A stretch of 64,000 bases of DNA from Helicostylum pulchrum (lineage: Eukaryota > Mucoromycota > Mucoromycetes > Mucorales > Mucoraceae), in contig JAIXMO010000010.1 of assembly GCA_025677825.1 (NCBI GenBank), positions 673,681 through 737,680 on the forward strand. The letters run 5' to 3'. The position numbers were made by a program, and so were the translations under genes. This document shows, in pieces, positions 54,485 to 64,000 of this stretch. How positions within the stretch are numbered: position 1 is the first letter of the stretch; the number at the start of each line of letters is the position of its first letter. The notes beneath the pieces are model-generated. The model was given only the letters and a program-made list of their open reading frames with translations, made no database searches and was not told the origin of the DNA.

Positions 54485-54732
54485 TGAATTCATTCTCCGG
54501 TGGGATTACGGTATATTTGGTGACTTTGTCGAAAACAGTGTCTTACAGAGTCTGGTGTCAACATTCGAGCCTAAGCGGAAGCATAGGCTGGGAGGTTGTT
54601 CAATACTGGGGTACTGCCCGAGGGTAGTAATACAGCAGGGAAAACTCAGAGCACTGGTTCGGCTGTGAGATAGCACGTTGGAGAATCATTCGAATATATC
54701 GCCATCGGGAATGGGAACTCCCTCTTTTTTTT
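54485..54732 (+). ncRNA. Candidate structured RNA with T8 terminator
   Basis: No open frame, higher GC than surroundings, and clear RNA-like pairing. A long-range helix joins 54492-54503 (ATTCTCCGGTGG) with 54702-54712 (CCATCGGGAAT), 11 pairs with one bulge. Inside are a hairpin AGCCTA-A-GC-GGAA-GC-A-TAGGCT (54568-54589) capped by a GNRA tetraloop and a second hairpin TACTGCC-CGAG-GGTAGTA (54612-54629). The region ends in a run of eight T (54725-54732), as in RNA polymerase III transcripts, and TATAAA lies at 54475-54480. The orientation is chosen from the T-run. RNase P, RNase MRP and SRP RNA were considered: AGCAGGGAAAACTC (54634-54647) recalls SRP helix 8, but the rest does not fit, so no class is assigned. 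Confidence 0.45.
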
Positions 54733-55545
54733 CGTTTTTTTTTTCCTTGTGTAACAATCCTTACAATGGATGGAATCTCACTTGTAATCTTTGCACTTCT
54801 TTTGTGAAAAATCTACATTTAGCAGTTTGATTTCTGTGGACGCTGCAAACTTCAAAGTCAGTTATAGAACTGGCGAACCTTTATTCATGGATATATGTCG
54901 AATTCAGATGCGAACAACATTTCCTACGGCTTTCAAACAAAACTTTTGTCTTTTGTGGTACACACATACGGCAAAAGTATACTTGCGTAAAAAATAATAC
55001 TCTGCAGTATAAGATATTCCTTTTAAATATTAATTGTACCTCCAAAACTGAAAAAGAGTTTCTTATTCTCCTGATTCAAGTAATAATAGCCTTTTAACTA
55101 TTATTGCCAGACTAGGACACACTGCTATATTATAATACGAGTGGAAGGGGTTGGGTACCCTCTCCTCCTGTAGATATTGCTCTTGTGTAAAGAGCTATCT
55201 ATTTATAGTCTCTTTTTTTATTAAGCCAAGGGGATATATATATCCTGTTTTACTCAAGAAAAGAGATACTTTACTGCTCAATTCAAGTAATGCGATTAGA
55301 GTGATACACTTTTTTCTCGATAGGTATGTCTTTTTCTTCTTTTTTAAAAGACACGTTTTTTTTTGCAGTGCATGTCATAATGCATGTTTTTTTTTACTAT
55401 TGCACAAGGACAAACCACGTTTCTCCGAGCTCTTTGCCCTTAATTCCGAAAAAAAAAATCAGTTTATTTATAAACTTTAATAAAGAGATGAGATGCAAAT
55501 GGGGAGGATGTATTATTTTAATGGTACAAGAAAAAAAAAAAAGAG
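54733..55545. other. Intergenic region, no gene seen
   Basis: AT-rich with several T-runs. Open frames here (e.g. around 55151-55562) are Phe/Leu/Lys-rich translations of homopolymers. No repeat or RNA element was recognised. Confidence 0.4.
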
Positions 55546-56265
55546 TTAAAATAAAAAAGTAGGTGTAGTGCGAATATTTTGAAGCATTTGTTGACGATGA
55601 AAATCCAATTCGTCGTCAATTGCTTCATCTACCTCCTTTGCAGCTAAATCCAAGTGATATCGAACCAGCGATACACCAGATAATGTTTCTGGGTCAACAA
55701 TGGTAACGGTAGGGATAATAGTTTCCGGTTCTTCTATCAGCACACTACTAGTGTTAGTTTCTGATATCACGTCTTTCTCAGCCAAGTCTTGATTGGTTTC
55801 GATCTCAGGTTCCACGGGTATGATGTCGCTATTATGATATTGTTGTTGTTGTCCGTTGACAGCAGGTTGATGATTAAGAGAAGGTAATTCAAATATATGT
55901 GATGGTGATGAAGATGTAGTTGTAGGTGTTACAACATGTTCTTCATCTTCATCTGATGATGAGGAAGATGTTGATACATTATGTGTAGAAGTTGTAGATA
56001 AACTATAATTGGAACATGGGGTTGTATCAATACTAGGAGGAAAAATGCTATCTGCTCTAGTTCTTGTATTCTCGCTCTTTTTATTTCGAACTAAAAGTGA
56101 TCCAAATCTCTTTACTTTTGATAATGTTGTATTTGACCTTTGAAGTGGTGGTAATTCTTCTAATTGCTTTGCAGAAGAAATTGTCGCTCTTTTTGATAAA
56201 AGAGATGTTGTATCTTTTTTATTACTGCGATTATGAAAAATAGAAGGTATGTAATTCGATGCCAT
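55546..56265 (-). CDS. Ser/Thr-rich low-complexity protein, unknown
   Basis: Single exon, 239 residues from the ATG at 56265. The N-terminus is basic (NRSNKKDTTSLLSKRATISS, then LSKVKRFGSLLVRNKK), the middle is a Ser/Thr tract followed by an acidic SSSSSDEDEEH stretch, and the C-terminal ~35 residues (LVRYHLDLAAKEVDEAIDDELDFHRQQML) look alpha-helical. No signal peptide or known domain is present. It may be a signalling adaptor with phospho-sites; I do not recognise it. TATA-like sequence lies ~55 bp upstream of the start. Confidence 0.6.
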   Translation of the reverse strand: MASNYIPSIFHNRSNKKDTTSLLSKRATISSAKQLEELPPLQRSNTTLSKVKRFGSLLVRNKKSENTRTRADSIFPPSIDTTPCSNYSLSTTSTHNVSTSSSSSDEDEEHVVTPTTTSSSPSHIFELPSLNHQPAVNGQQQQYHNSDIIPVEPEIETNQDLAEKDVISETNTSSVLIEEPETIIPTVTIVDPETLSGVSLVRYHLDLAAKEVDEAIDDELDFHRQQMLQNIRTTPTFLF

Positions 56266-57155
56266 TGCTAAAAAAAAAAACTAACGGAGAGAAAGTAAAA
56301 AGAATCGTCGATCAATCTCCCTTTATATACCAACTTTTTTTTTTAAAAAAAAATGGAACGCGGGCTGGAAGTTTCACTGTACAACAAATCAAATTAATAT
56401 GATTTCTGCTTATTTTAGGATATTTAAAAAGCCGAATTAAAAGGCTTTCAACTTGTAGAGTTTTGGATCATTAACCCGCATAAGGTTCTGGACTCACAAA
56501 AAAGAAAAGATCCCGAGTTTGTTATTAGGGAAAAGCCGAATATTCTACCCCACCCAATAGAAAATAAGGTAACCTATTAAACTTTCGGAATCTTTCTTTT
56601 TCCTTTACCTTTCATTACTAATAAGACATCATTCGTCTGATAGTGACAACATCAATGATGAAAAAATGTATCATAATAAGGGGTTTTTATAATGTATGGG
56701 CATTCAATCTATTTTACTGATTGTATTGCGCCATTGTTTTCCACTTTAGAAACTCATCCCAAGAACTGGGATTTGGTTTGCGCTGTCAGAAAAAAAAAAC
56801 CGCTTATCTAACAAATGATAACACAAGTTAAAAATTCGATCTACTCACACTCTTTTAAATGTCAAATATAATATGAGTGTGAACGTACCCTTACATTATT
56901 TATTTGCACTTACCCGCTGATAATTCATTACAATTATATCAGCTTTTTCTCAATCGATTTTTCGTTCAATTTGAACTATTTTTTGTGTAGCACAGAAAAA
57001 GGATTCAAATCCAGTTCATTAAAAAAAAACAGTTTGCATACAAGTAATACGCTTCATCTAATCAAGCCTACAGTCGTACCGCCTTTTATTTATTAAACAG
57101 AAAACTATTTGACGTTACTTTTGTTGATTTTTCTATTCGTATAACTCTTTTATCT
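56266..57155. other. Intergenic region, no gene seen
   Basis: About 0.9 kb between two minus-strand genes; AT-rich with short A-runs. No coding, RNA or repeat feature could be supported. Confidence 0.4.
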
Positions 57156-58554
57156 TTATGGTAAAACAACATATTTTTGTAAATGATCAGGGATTGCAGT
57201 TGACAAGTTCTTGGATTCTAACCATTGACGACCTATTTTTTATCGGTTAAACACTAAACACCCCGTTTTTTTTTTACAAATGCAAATGAAACTTACTGAA
57301 AAGACGGGATTGATATCTATAAGCACCGTCGCACAAAATGGTAACAATCTTCTTTCCTATTATAACGATTATTTGCGTGAGAAATTTATATATACACAAC
57401 CACACACACATAAATACACTTACCCTTTCCAAGTTGCTTAGCCATTTCAACAGCTGCAACAACGTTAAGTGCAGAAGAAGCACCGAGATAAATACCCTCT
57501 TCATCTAACAAACGGTAAAGCATCTTGATAGTATCTTCATCATGGACAGTAAGTGATCCATCAATGATACCGACATCAGGAGCCAAGTTATCCGTGATAC
57601 GACCTTGACCAATACCTTCGGTAATAGAAGAACCACTACGTTCAAAGAGTTTATGACCACTGGCAAAGTAACTGTGAAGAACGGATCCAGGAGGATCAGC
57701 TAAGAAGATCTTGACCTTGTCTCCCTTCATATCCTTAAGGTAACGAGCAGTACCTGCAAGTGTACCACCTGTACCTGTAGCACATACAAACCCATCTACT
57801 TCACCGTTGGTTTGAGCATAGATCTCAGGTCCAGTAGTTTCGATATGAGCACGACGGTTAGCTGTGTTATCAAATTGATTGGTCCAAACTGCGTTCTCGA
57901 GTGATTCAGCATGACGTTTAGCTTGATGGTTATAATTCCCTGGGTTATCAAATGCAACTGCAGGTACGGGATAAACTTCAGCACCGAGCATACGCAACAA
58001 ATCAATCTTTTCTTGTGACTATATATATGTATACTTAGTATTTTTTTCTTTCACTCTCTTTAAATATTACGCGTACCTGAGTATTGGGCATATAAATAAC
58101 ACACTTGTATCCCTTGGCACGACAAACATGAGCCAATCCAATACCTGTATTACCAGCAGTTCCTTCCACAACAGTTCCTCCAGGCTGAATCAATCCTCTT
58201 TCCTCAGCATCCTTAACAACAAACAAGGCAGCACGATCTTTGACAGAACCACCGGGATTCATGAACTCTGCTTTAGCTAAAATTTCAGAACCAGTTTCTT
58301 CACTGAGTCTGTTCAAGCGAATCTATAAAAAACCTCGTGTGAATTTATTTTCGATTGTTTAAGCATTATGTAATCGAAATTATACTACGTACAAGAGGTG
58401 TATTACCAATAGCTCCAATAAAACCATTCGTAATCTAATGAAAGGGGAATGTCAGTTCATTTGAAAGTAAAATAAAAATATACTTTACTCCAGGGCGGTC
58501 ACCAGGATGGATAGTAGAGTAAGCACGTCTAGCAAGTAAACGTAAAGGGTTCAT
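57156..58554 (-). CDS. MCY1: Cysteine synthase-like PLP enzyme, mitochondrial type
   Basis: Six exons, 58489-58554, 58393-58434, 58077-58322, 57424-58018, 57297-57356 and 57156-57232, in phase, 361 residues. The N-terminus [14 protein letters not shown] is Arg-rich and suits a mitochondrial presequence. The PLP lysine lies in [11 protein letters not shown], the substrate loop in [10 protein letters not shown] (the usual T-S-G-N-T-G here T-A-G-N-T-G, as in the fungal Mcy1 group) and the phosphate-binding loop in GTGGTLAG. The fold is type II PLP (O-acetylserine sulfhydrylase / cystathionine beta-synthase). Mcy1 is an outer-mitochondrial-membrane homologue whose substrate is not well established; assignment to MCY1 rather than a bona fide cysteine synthase is by sequence style. 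Confidence 0.85.
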
Positions 58555-60139
58555 AGTATATACGTGTAAAATAAAAGAAGAAGAAGAAGAGACACGGCAA
58601 AGTGAAAACCGGGGTAAACTTATAGCAAAAATCGCCAAATCAACGGAGCTTTTTAAATGACGCGATTTCATCTCTTTAATTGTATTTTTTTCCCAGGATA
58701 ATTGTATATCCAGTACTGAAAATGAGAAGTAATACCTACTATATATTTTAGGCCTGTAGTTATACATTTAAACATTTATATGTATCGCGGAAATATATTT
58801 TAGATTTGACACAGAATAAAAAATAGGTAGAAATAAGATTAAAGATGTGATAAATTTTACTGTAAAGTGCTTAATACGATCATCTTTTATAAGCACAATA
58901 CATATTCAGGTCTTTATAGTTATTTCAATTTCTCCAAACAGCTTTAGTACAATAGAACACTCAAGCATAGTATGTCAGAAATACTGTAAGTAGAAGCTCT
59001 TGAAATTATTAGTACGCATCACAAAAGATTACAAAGTCTTTTGGTACGCCTTCTCCCAAAGCAGAATACTTTGTATTACTGTGAGACCAAAGGCAGTTGA
59101 ATCTCCTTTTGAAAAAAAAAAATGCAGTTTTACATGAATGCTACATGTGGGTATGGCTCTTTTATTTATTTATGAAGCAATATATTCACAAAAACGAAAA
59201 AAAAAAGTCACTTTGGCTTATACGCATGACGCAATTAAGTTTACGTTTTATCGCCTAGAGAGTAAACTCCTTTTTTTCTTTCTCACACGTCTTTTGTTAA
59301 TCTTACACCTAGTCAAGCTATTCTTTTATGGTATGTAACTTGGGAAATAATTATATATGGTACTGGCCATTAACTTGGTATACTGATCTCTACTTTATTA
59401 TACTTATTAGTATGGTTTCTATTGCACATACTTTTATGGTTGATTTCAACCCTAACCCTCAAACTGAGAGGGGTTTTAACGGTACGTGTATAATAGTTTT
59501 ACTTCATCCTACTGTAATACTAACTTTACTTCATCCTCCAAACACGGATTTTTTTATCCCGGGTACTGTCGGGAGTGCAGATGTATCCGAAATGGGTGCT
59601 CTTTGAAGCCTTGTGATGGATTGATGCTCTACGTACCGTTTGTCTTTTTATGCTTATCGGTCGGGGGTACGTCGTCCAGTTGCTCGCTAGGTACACCGCA
59701 TCATTTCCTTGCCACTTTTTTTCCTCTGGTTACATCTCCGAGGGCAAGCAAGGTACTGTACACACCTCCTCAAGTCAACAAGAGGTACGCGATTCGGGCG
59801 AGACTTTTACGACTCCTGATGACCGACGCCTTTTAATACTTGTTTGTGTGGATGTACTGGTGGATTTGGCGTACTAATATAGTGATCTTTCTGCTGTGGT
59901 GAATCGGGAAAGCTCCTGGTGTGGACTTTCTTTCTCGGTTTCACTGGATGTGATGGTTCCGCTTGCTTCCTGGTTTCTTGACCTCTGGTTTTTTAACTGT
60001 AATTACTTGATCTGATCTTTGGTGATGGGTTCGCTTGATCCGTGATTTGCTTCCTTCTCAAGTTCCTATTACTGTGAAAGTGTCTTCTATTTGAGGACTC
60101 TAAAGAATACCAGCCAAAAAAAAAAAAAAACTCCCTTGT

Positions 60140-60400
60140 CTCTTCTGTCTGCTTTTCATTCTCTATCGGTCTCTCCTTATATATATCTCTTATATATATT
60201 GTATCTCTGCCATCTCTTGTATATATTGTATCTCTGCCATCTCTGTCATCTCTTGTATCTTTTGTATATATTGTATCTCGGGCATCTGCTGTATCTGTTG
60301 TATCTGCTGTATCTCTGCCATCTCTTGTACTGCCTTTAAATAGTGTATATATCTCATCTCTTGTATTTATTCTATTTCTTGTATCTCGTGTCTTTTGCCT
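60140..60400. repeat. Degenerate TCTCTTGTATC/CTGCCATC repeat
   Basis: Units such as GTATCTCTGCCATCTCTT recur with variations. The long frames on both strands here (Leu/Tyr-rich on plus, Arg-Asp-Thr-rich on minus) result from the repeat and are not genes. Confidence 0.8.
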
Positions 60401-60460
60401 CTTCAAGCAATTTTTTTGAACAATATAACAGAAACATAGACAGTGCTGTTAACTTAGACA

Positions 60461-60527
60461 ATTTTGGTGCTGGCCACGTAAAACTTTTGATGGTGCTGGC
60501 CACGAAGAAAATTTTGGTGCTGGTCAC
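60461..60527. repeat. Three ~25-bp GGTGCTGGCCAC units
   Basis: TTTTGGTGCTGGCCAC-like units have GGTGCTGG at 60466, 60492 and 60516, with slight variation (TGGTCAC in the last). Function unknown. Confidence 0.75.
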
Positions 60528-61824
60528 TTGGACCGATAGATACACAACTTTGACAGACAAATTTTGATGGAGAAAAAAAAAAAGAAAAAAAAAAAAACTG
60601 GTATTCTTGCGCCTCCTCTTATAGCCGACACCGGATCAGTAAGAAAGAACTTGGGTTGGTAGTAAATCTCGTTGACAGCGTTCCCTGATCCTTGGTGAGG
60701 ATTGGGTAGTTACAGTTTTTAAAACTATGTCAAGAAATCATAACTGGGAACAGGTGGTTCCGGATCTGAAGGTGAAATCAAGGTGAAAAAAGATTGTCTG
60801 CATCTAGGTTGTCTTTTTTCGTGAAGCCACGGTAGGTCGATTGCTTCGTCTGTACAAAGAAGTCATCAGTACGGAAGCATAGACTTACATAATAAGGTTA
60901 GGTCATCAGACATAGTATATAAATTAACCTGAGTAGCTGCGTCACGCTAGCTTGGGGGTCATAGGTGTGTACGCCTGGTGAGATGTAATCAACAGGGGGA
61001 TAAAATATAGAAGTGGTGTGGTGTGCTTACTTGTAGCAACTCGGCTCCGTATACTTCGATATTTAGGCGTAGAACTGCGATATTTAGAGGCTGTCTTCAG
61101 CTCAAAGTAAGGTAGTCTAGGCATGTACCGTACAGTGTCCGGGGTCCGTGATGGAAGCTGATCGGACGGGACCAGATGTGTTTCCGCCTTCACGTGGCTG
61201 ATTCTGTTAGTATCAAAGTGTTCTTTTTTATACATGTATAAAAATGAGTCTGCTTTGAGAACCAAGAGAAACACAATTTAATTAAATAAATAAAAACTAA
61301 CTATAGCTTCTTTCACTTCTTTCTTTTGATATTCTTATACAATAATTGCAATACAAATTGTACTCTTCACGAATACTTTAATATTCTTTTTCCGTTTAAC
61401 TTATGCTCTCTATTTTGGATTTTAACAGTGAAATACTTTTCATTGTTAATTCTTATCAGGATTTTTAGTTACGACGTGACAGGTATAATGGCGTTTGATT
61501 AAACTAGAGCCTCTTTTTATTTTTTACTGCCGGTGCAATTATATAGAGTTATCTTACTTTATCACTTGAAACGAGCACAAAAAAAAATCGCCCATCTTTC
61601 TTAATTAGATAACTATCCCGAGACAAAAAGTATTGACGATGATTATGTAAGCACAAAATGAAAGTTTAATAATTTAAAATGGCTACGAGTCACATCCGCG
61701 GTTAATGCAAAACAAGTTGAGGAGGACGGGGTACATGAATTACGTATTTAAAACGCTTCGCGGGGCCAAAAAGTCTTTTTTTTTCTTTCTTTTTCCTCTT
61801 GATACATATCTTTCTAAATAAATT

Positions 61825-62930
61825 ATGTCAACCACAACAGAAACCCCTAAAATGCAGTACACTCGCTTCGGCAACACCGGTATGAGAGTGTCTAAAATCT
61901 GTCTTGGATGTATGTCCTATGGAAGTCCTTCCTGGAGTCCCTGGGTCAAAGATGAAGAAGAATCTATCAATGTCATCAAGGAAGCTTATGCTGCTGGTAT
62001 AAACTTTTTCGATACGGCCGATACGTATTCCAACGGACAAAGTGAGGTTATTCTTGGTAAGGCCTTAAGAGAAATAGGAGCTCCCCGAGGTCGTATTGTA
62101 GTTGCTACCAAAGTGTACTTTCCAGTATACGAAGATGTCGCGGTACACGGAAGAGATGATTTAAAAGTAAATCCTGATATGGTTAATATGTTTGGACTAT
62201 CTCGTAAGCATATCTTTGATTCTGTTGACGCGTCTTTAAAGAGACTTGGTCTTGATTATATTGATCTTTATCAAATCCATCGTATGGACACTGTAAGTTT
62301 TGATATACACGTATAATACAACAACTAATATATATATATATATATTTCTAGGAAACTCCCATGGAAGAAATCATGGAAGCCTTGAACGATTTAGTTCGTT
62401 CAGGTAAGGTCCGGTATATTGGTGCTAGTACCATGGCCGCGTGGCAATTCCAAAAGCTCAATTCAATCGCCGAGCGTAATGGCTGGACCAAATTTGTATC
62501 AATGCAAAACCTTTACAATTTACTCTATCGTGAAGAAGAAAAGGAAATGAACGCGTATTGTATAGATGCAGGTATCGCCGGTATTCCCTGGTCTCCTTTA
62601 GCTATGGGAGCCCTGACTGGTAAAAACCGAAAGACAGCACGTACCGAAACTGCATTTCAACTTCAATCCATTGCAAGCAGTACGCAAGAAAAGGGTAACG
62701 ATACTATTATTGATCGTGTTGAAGAGCTTGCCGAGAAACATAACAAGACAAATGCCCAGATTGCTTTAGCTTGGCTGTATACTAAAAAGTATGTTACTTC
62801 TCCCATTATTGGTGTTAGTAAAATTGAACACTTGTATGATCTGATTGGGTCTTTGGATATCAAATTGACCGAAGAGGAAACTAAATATTTAGAAGAACCT
62901 TATACTCTCAAAAACTCTTTTATTCTTTAA
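61825..62930 (+). CDS. Aldo/keto reductase
   Basis: Two exons, 61825-62292 and 62352-62930, in phase, 348 residues. The catalytic tetrad of the AKR superfamily is intact: Asp63 and Tyr68 in FFDTADTYSNGQSE, Lys96 in VATKVYFP and His152 in LYQIHRMDT. NADPH-binding blocks GVSKIEHL and SMQNLYNLLYREEE follow in the C-terminal half of the (beta/alpha)8 barrel. It resembles the yeast/fungal aryl-alcohol dehydrogenase-like or YakC-type group. It probably reduces aldehydes or ketones with NADPH in the cytosol; the physiological substrate cannot be read from sequence. The C-terminus ends NSFIL with no targeting signal. Confidence 0.9.
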
Positions 62931-63670
62931 TAATAAAAAGTAGTAATCCACGTAATCATATCGTTTTTTTTTTAGCAGTTCATGCGTTACACCAACATTA
63001 TATTAACTACACACAGAGGTTTTTTGGTGCAGTTTTGTTTGTAAATATCGGGGATTCATTTGTCTCCTTTTTGGGAATGGGGGGAAGGAAGCTGGGGGGT
63101 CATTGGGGGGACCCTTTTATTTTGGGGGTTCATTTTTGGATCAAAAACGTAATATTTATAGTGTAAAATAATAAAATTTTATTGGATAAAAAAAATAAAA
63201 ATAACGATTCTAAAAAAACGGTTTACAGCTTTGGGGAGCCCGTAAACACGTCCGTCATGGCGTGATATATTTGAAGATAAAAGGAAAACAGTGGGAAGAT
63301 ACTATAGTCAAACGGCATGTTAGAGATTGAAAATCATAGTATTATTTATAACAAAAACACGCGGTACCTTATCATTTCATAGGCGAGGAAAACTACTATT
63401 AAAAAAGGATGAGATTAGAATCAAAATAAATGAGTTATCAAAATGGAAAAAGATACACGTACCTTACTAAAATTAATATACAGATGGACATTGTTCTAAA
63501 AAGAGCAGATGTGTTAGAGCGTAAGAATAATAATATCATTAGGAAGACGCGTGTATATCATTACCTCACAAATTATACAAAATAAATGGTATGATACATC
63601 CATTTCATGACCTGACAAGATAATAGTTAGTTAGTAACGCGTTTTATGTATGTGTACTTTTTATATTACC
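62931..63670. other. Intergenic region with a G-run cluster
   Basis: About 0.7 kb. Apart from the G-rich segment at 63073-63128 it is AT-rich, and no gene or RNA is supported. Confidence 0.4.
63073..63128 (+). other. G-quadruplex-prone G-run cluster
   Basis: G-runs at 63073-63075, 63079-63084, 63094-63099, 63105-63110 and 63124-63128, separated by 3-13 bases, fit the four-run pattern of a G-quadruplex on the plus strand. This is striking in an AT-rich genome, about 145-200 bp after the aldo/keto reductase stop. Confidence 0.6.
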
Positions 63671-64000
63671 ATGAGTGTCTCAAACTTAATCCCATTGATT
63701 ATACTTACAACAATAACTATGTCTCAATCTTTTTTCTCTATTCATGCTAATGCTACTTTCTGTAACATCTGTAACATTGAGTTCGCAACACTTAGCAATT
63801 TTTCTCGTCACCAAAGAGAAATTCATGACCGTGGTAGTAGCCAATATAATGAGTAAGGATCTACACAAAATTTAGAGATCTTCTGTAAACATAAAGATAC
63901 TTACTATAATACTATTTACAGTGTTTCTGAAAATGATAATCAACACTCAGTAGAAGAACTCGTTGGCAATGATGCTTACTTTGACAGCTGTGATGAATAT
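63671..64000 (+). CDS. C2H2 zinc-finger protein, 5' part (cut by window end)
   Basis: Exon 1 63671-63852 and exon 2 from 63922 to beyond the window, joined in phase (…SSQYN-DVSENDNQHSVEEL). The visible finger is FCNICNIEFATLSNFSRHQREIHD, a good C2H2 unit. I use the ATG at 63671; later ATGs such as 63719 are possible and would remove a hydrophobic N-terminal stretch (LIPLIILTTIT). The protein continues past the window, so its type cannot be decided. Confidence 0.55.

Larger units (their letters stand above)
58555..61824. other. 3.3-kb repeat-rich gene-poor region
   Basis: No intact gene. 59100-59900 has GC-richer sequence with a Cys-rich short frame (YCRECRCIRNGCSLKPC) and may be a decayed mobile element. 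60140-60400 is a degenerate simple repeat. 60461-60527 has three ~25-bp units. 60600-61260 is again GC-richer than background without an open frame. The right part contains the promoter of the aldo/keto reductase. No element class can be named. Confidence 0.4.

Noticed and set aside
54485..54732. Assignment of the structured RNA to SRP RNA
   Set aside because: AGCAGGGAAAACTC recalls SRP helix 8, but the distance to the nearest tetraloop is wrong and the Alu-domain motifs are not found.
59328..59877. Cys-rich frame as a zinc-binding gene
   Set aside because: YCRECRCIRNGCSLKPC is suggestive, but the frame lacks a good start, overlaps other open frames and has no splice partners; decayed repeat is more likely.
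60091..60406. Frames of 82 and 137 residues on both strands
   Set aside because: Both are translations of a simple repeat (Leu/Tyr-rich and Arg-Asp-Thr-rich) without any domain or start context.
1..64000. tRNA genes and CRISPR arrays
   Set aside because: No complete cloverleaf with a proper T-arm was found by eye, and no regularly spaced direct repeat with unique spacers; the 22-bp arrays are transposon subterminal motifs without true spacers.

Overview
The window looks like nuclear DNA of an early-diverging filamentous fungus, most likely a mucoralean (Mucor/Rhizopus-type). It is strongly AT-rich, genes carry many 50-80 nt GT-AG introns, and the genes are typical of such fungi: a GPI-type chitin deacetylase, a Pho81-like SPX-ankyrin protein, a Spartan protease, CUL4, TRAPPC10 and TAF10. 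Several repetitive gene families I associate with Mucorales are also present. All functions are read from the sequence; no database search was run.

Layout. 0.8-11 kb is core: a coiled-coil protein, a low-complexity protein ending in a CaaX box, a PA2G4/EBP1-like protein (6 exons), an F-box protein and a 5-exon Pho81-like regulator. 11.9-13.5 kb holds copy A of an uncharacterised intron-bearing family whose C-terminal half resembles a serine-recombinase catalytic domain; an antisense LSU rRNA fragment lies inside it. 14-20 kb is core again: chitin deacetylase, a DUF8032-like protein, the queuine tRNA-ribosyltransferase accessory subunit and dihydroorotase.

22.1-34.4 kb is a mobile-element island. 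Two 1,598-bp IS630/Tc1-like transposons with identical transposase proteins face outward in a 5.6-kb inverted repeat that also duplicates the 5' end of a PD-(D/E)XK-like gene. Next come a truncated sister transposon, copy B of the recombinase-like family with its own inverted partial duplicate, a decayed Fanzor (eukaryotic TnpB-like) gene that still has all three RuvC motifs, and another dead transposase.

34.5-64 kb is mostly core: a HEAT-repeat protein, an AT-hook protein, a bZIP factor, TAF10, Spartan, TRAPPC10 (15 exons), CUL4, a member of a repetitive family, a C2H2 protein, a candidate structured RNA ending in a T8 run, an unknown Ser/Thr-rich protein, a mitochondrial-type cysteine synthase, a 3.3-kb repeat-rich gap, an aldo/keto reductase and a C2H2 gene cut by the window end.

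The core genes are housekeeping genes (transcription, ubiquitin, DNA repair, membrane traffic, pyrimidine, sulfur and tRNA metabolism) with no operon-like logic. The novel content is the island: a recombinase-like family beside a TnpB homologue, and transposon families with arrays of ~22-bp-spaced subterminal motifs.
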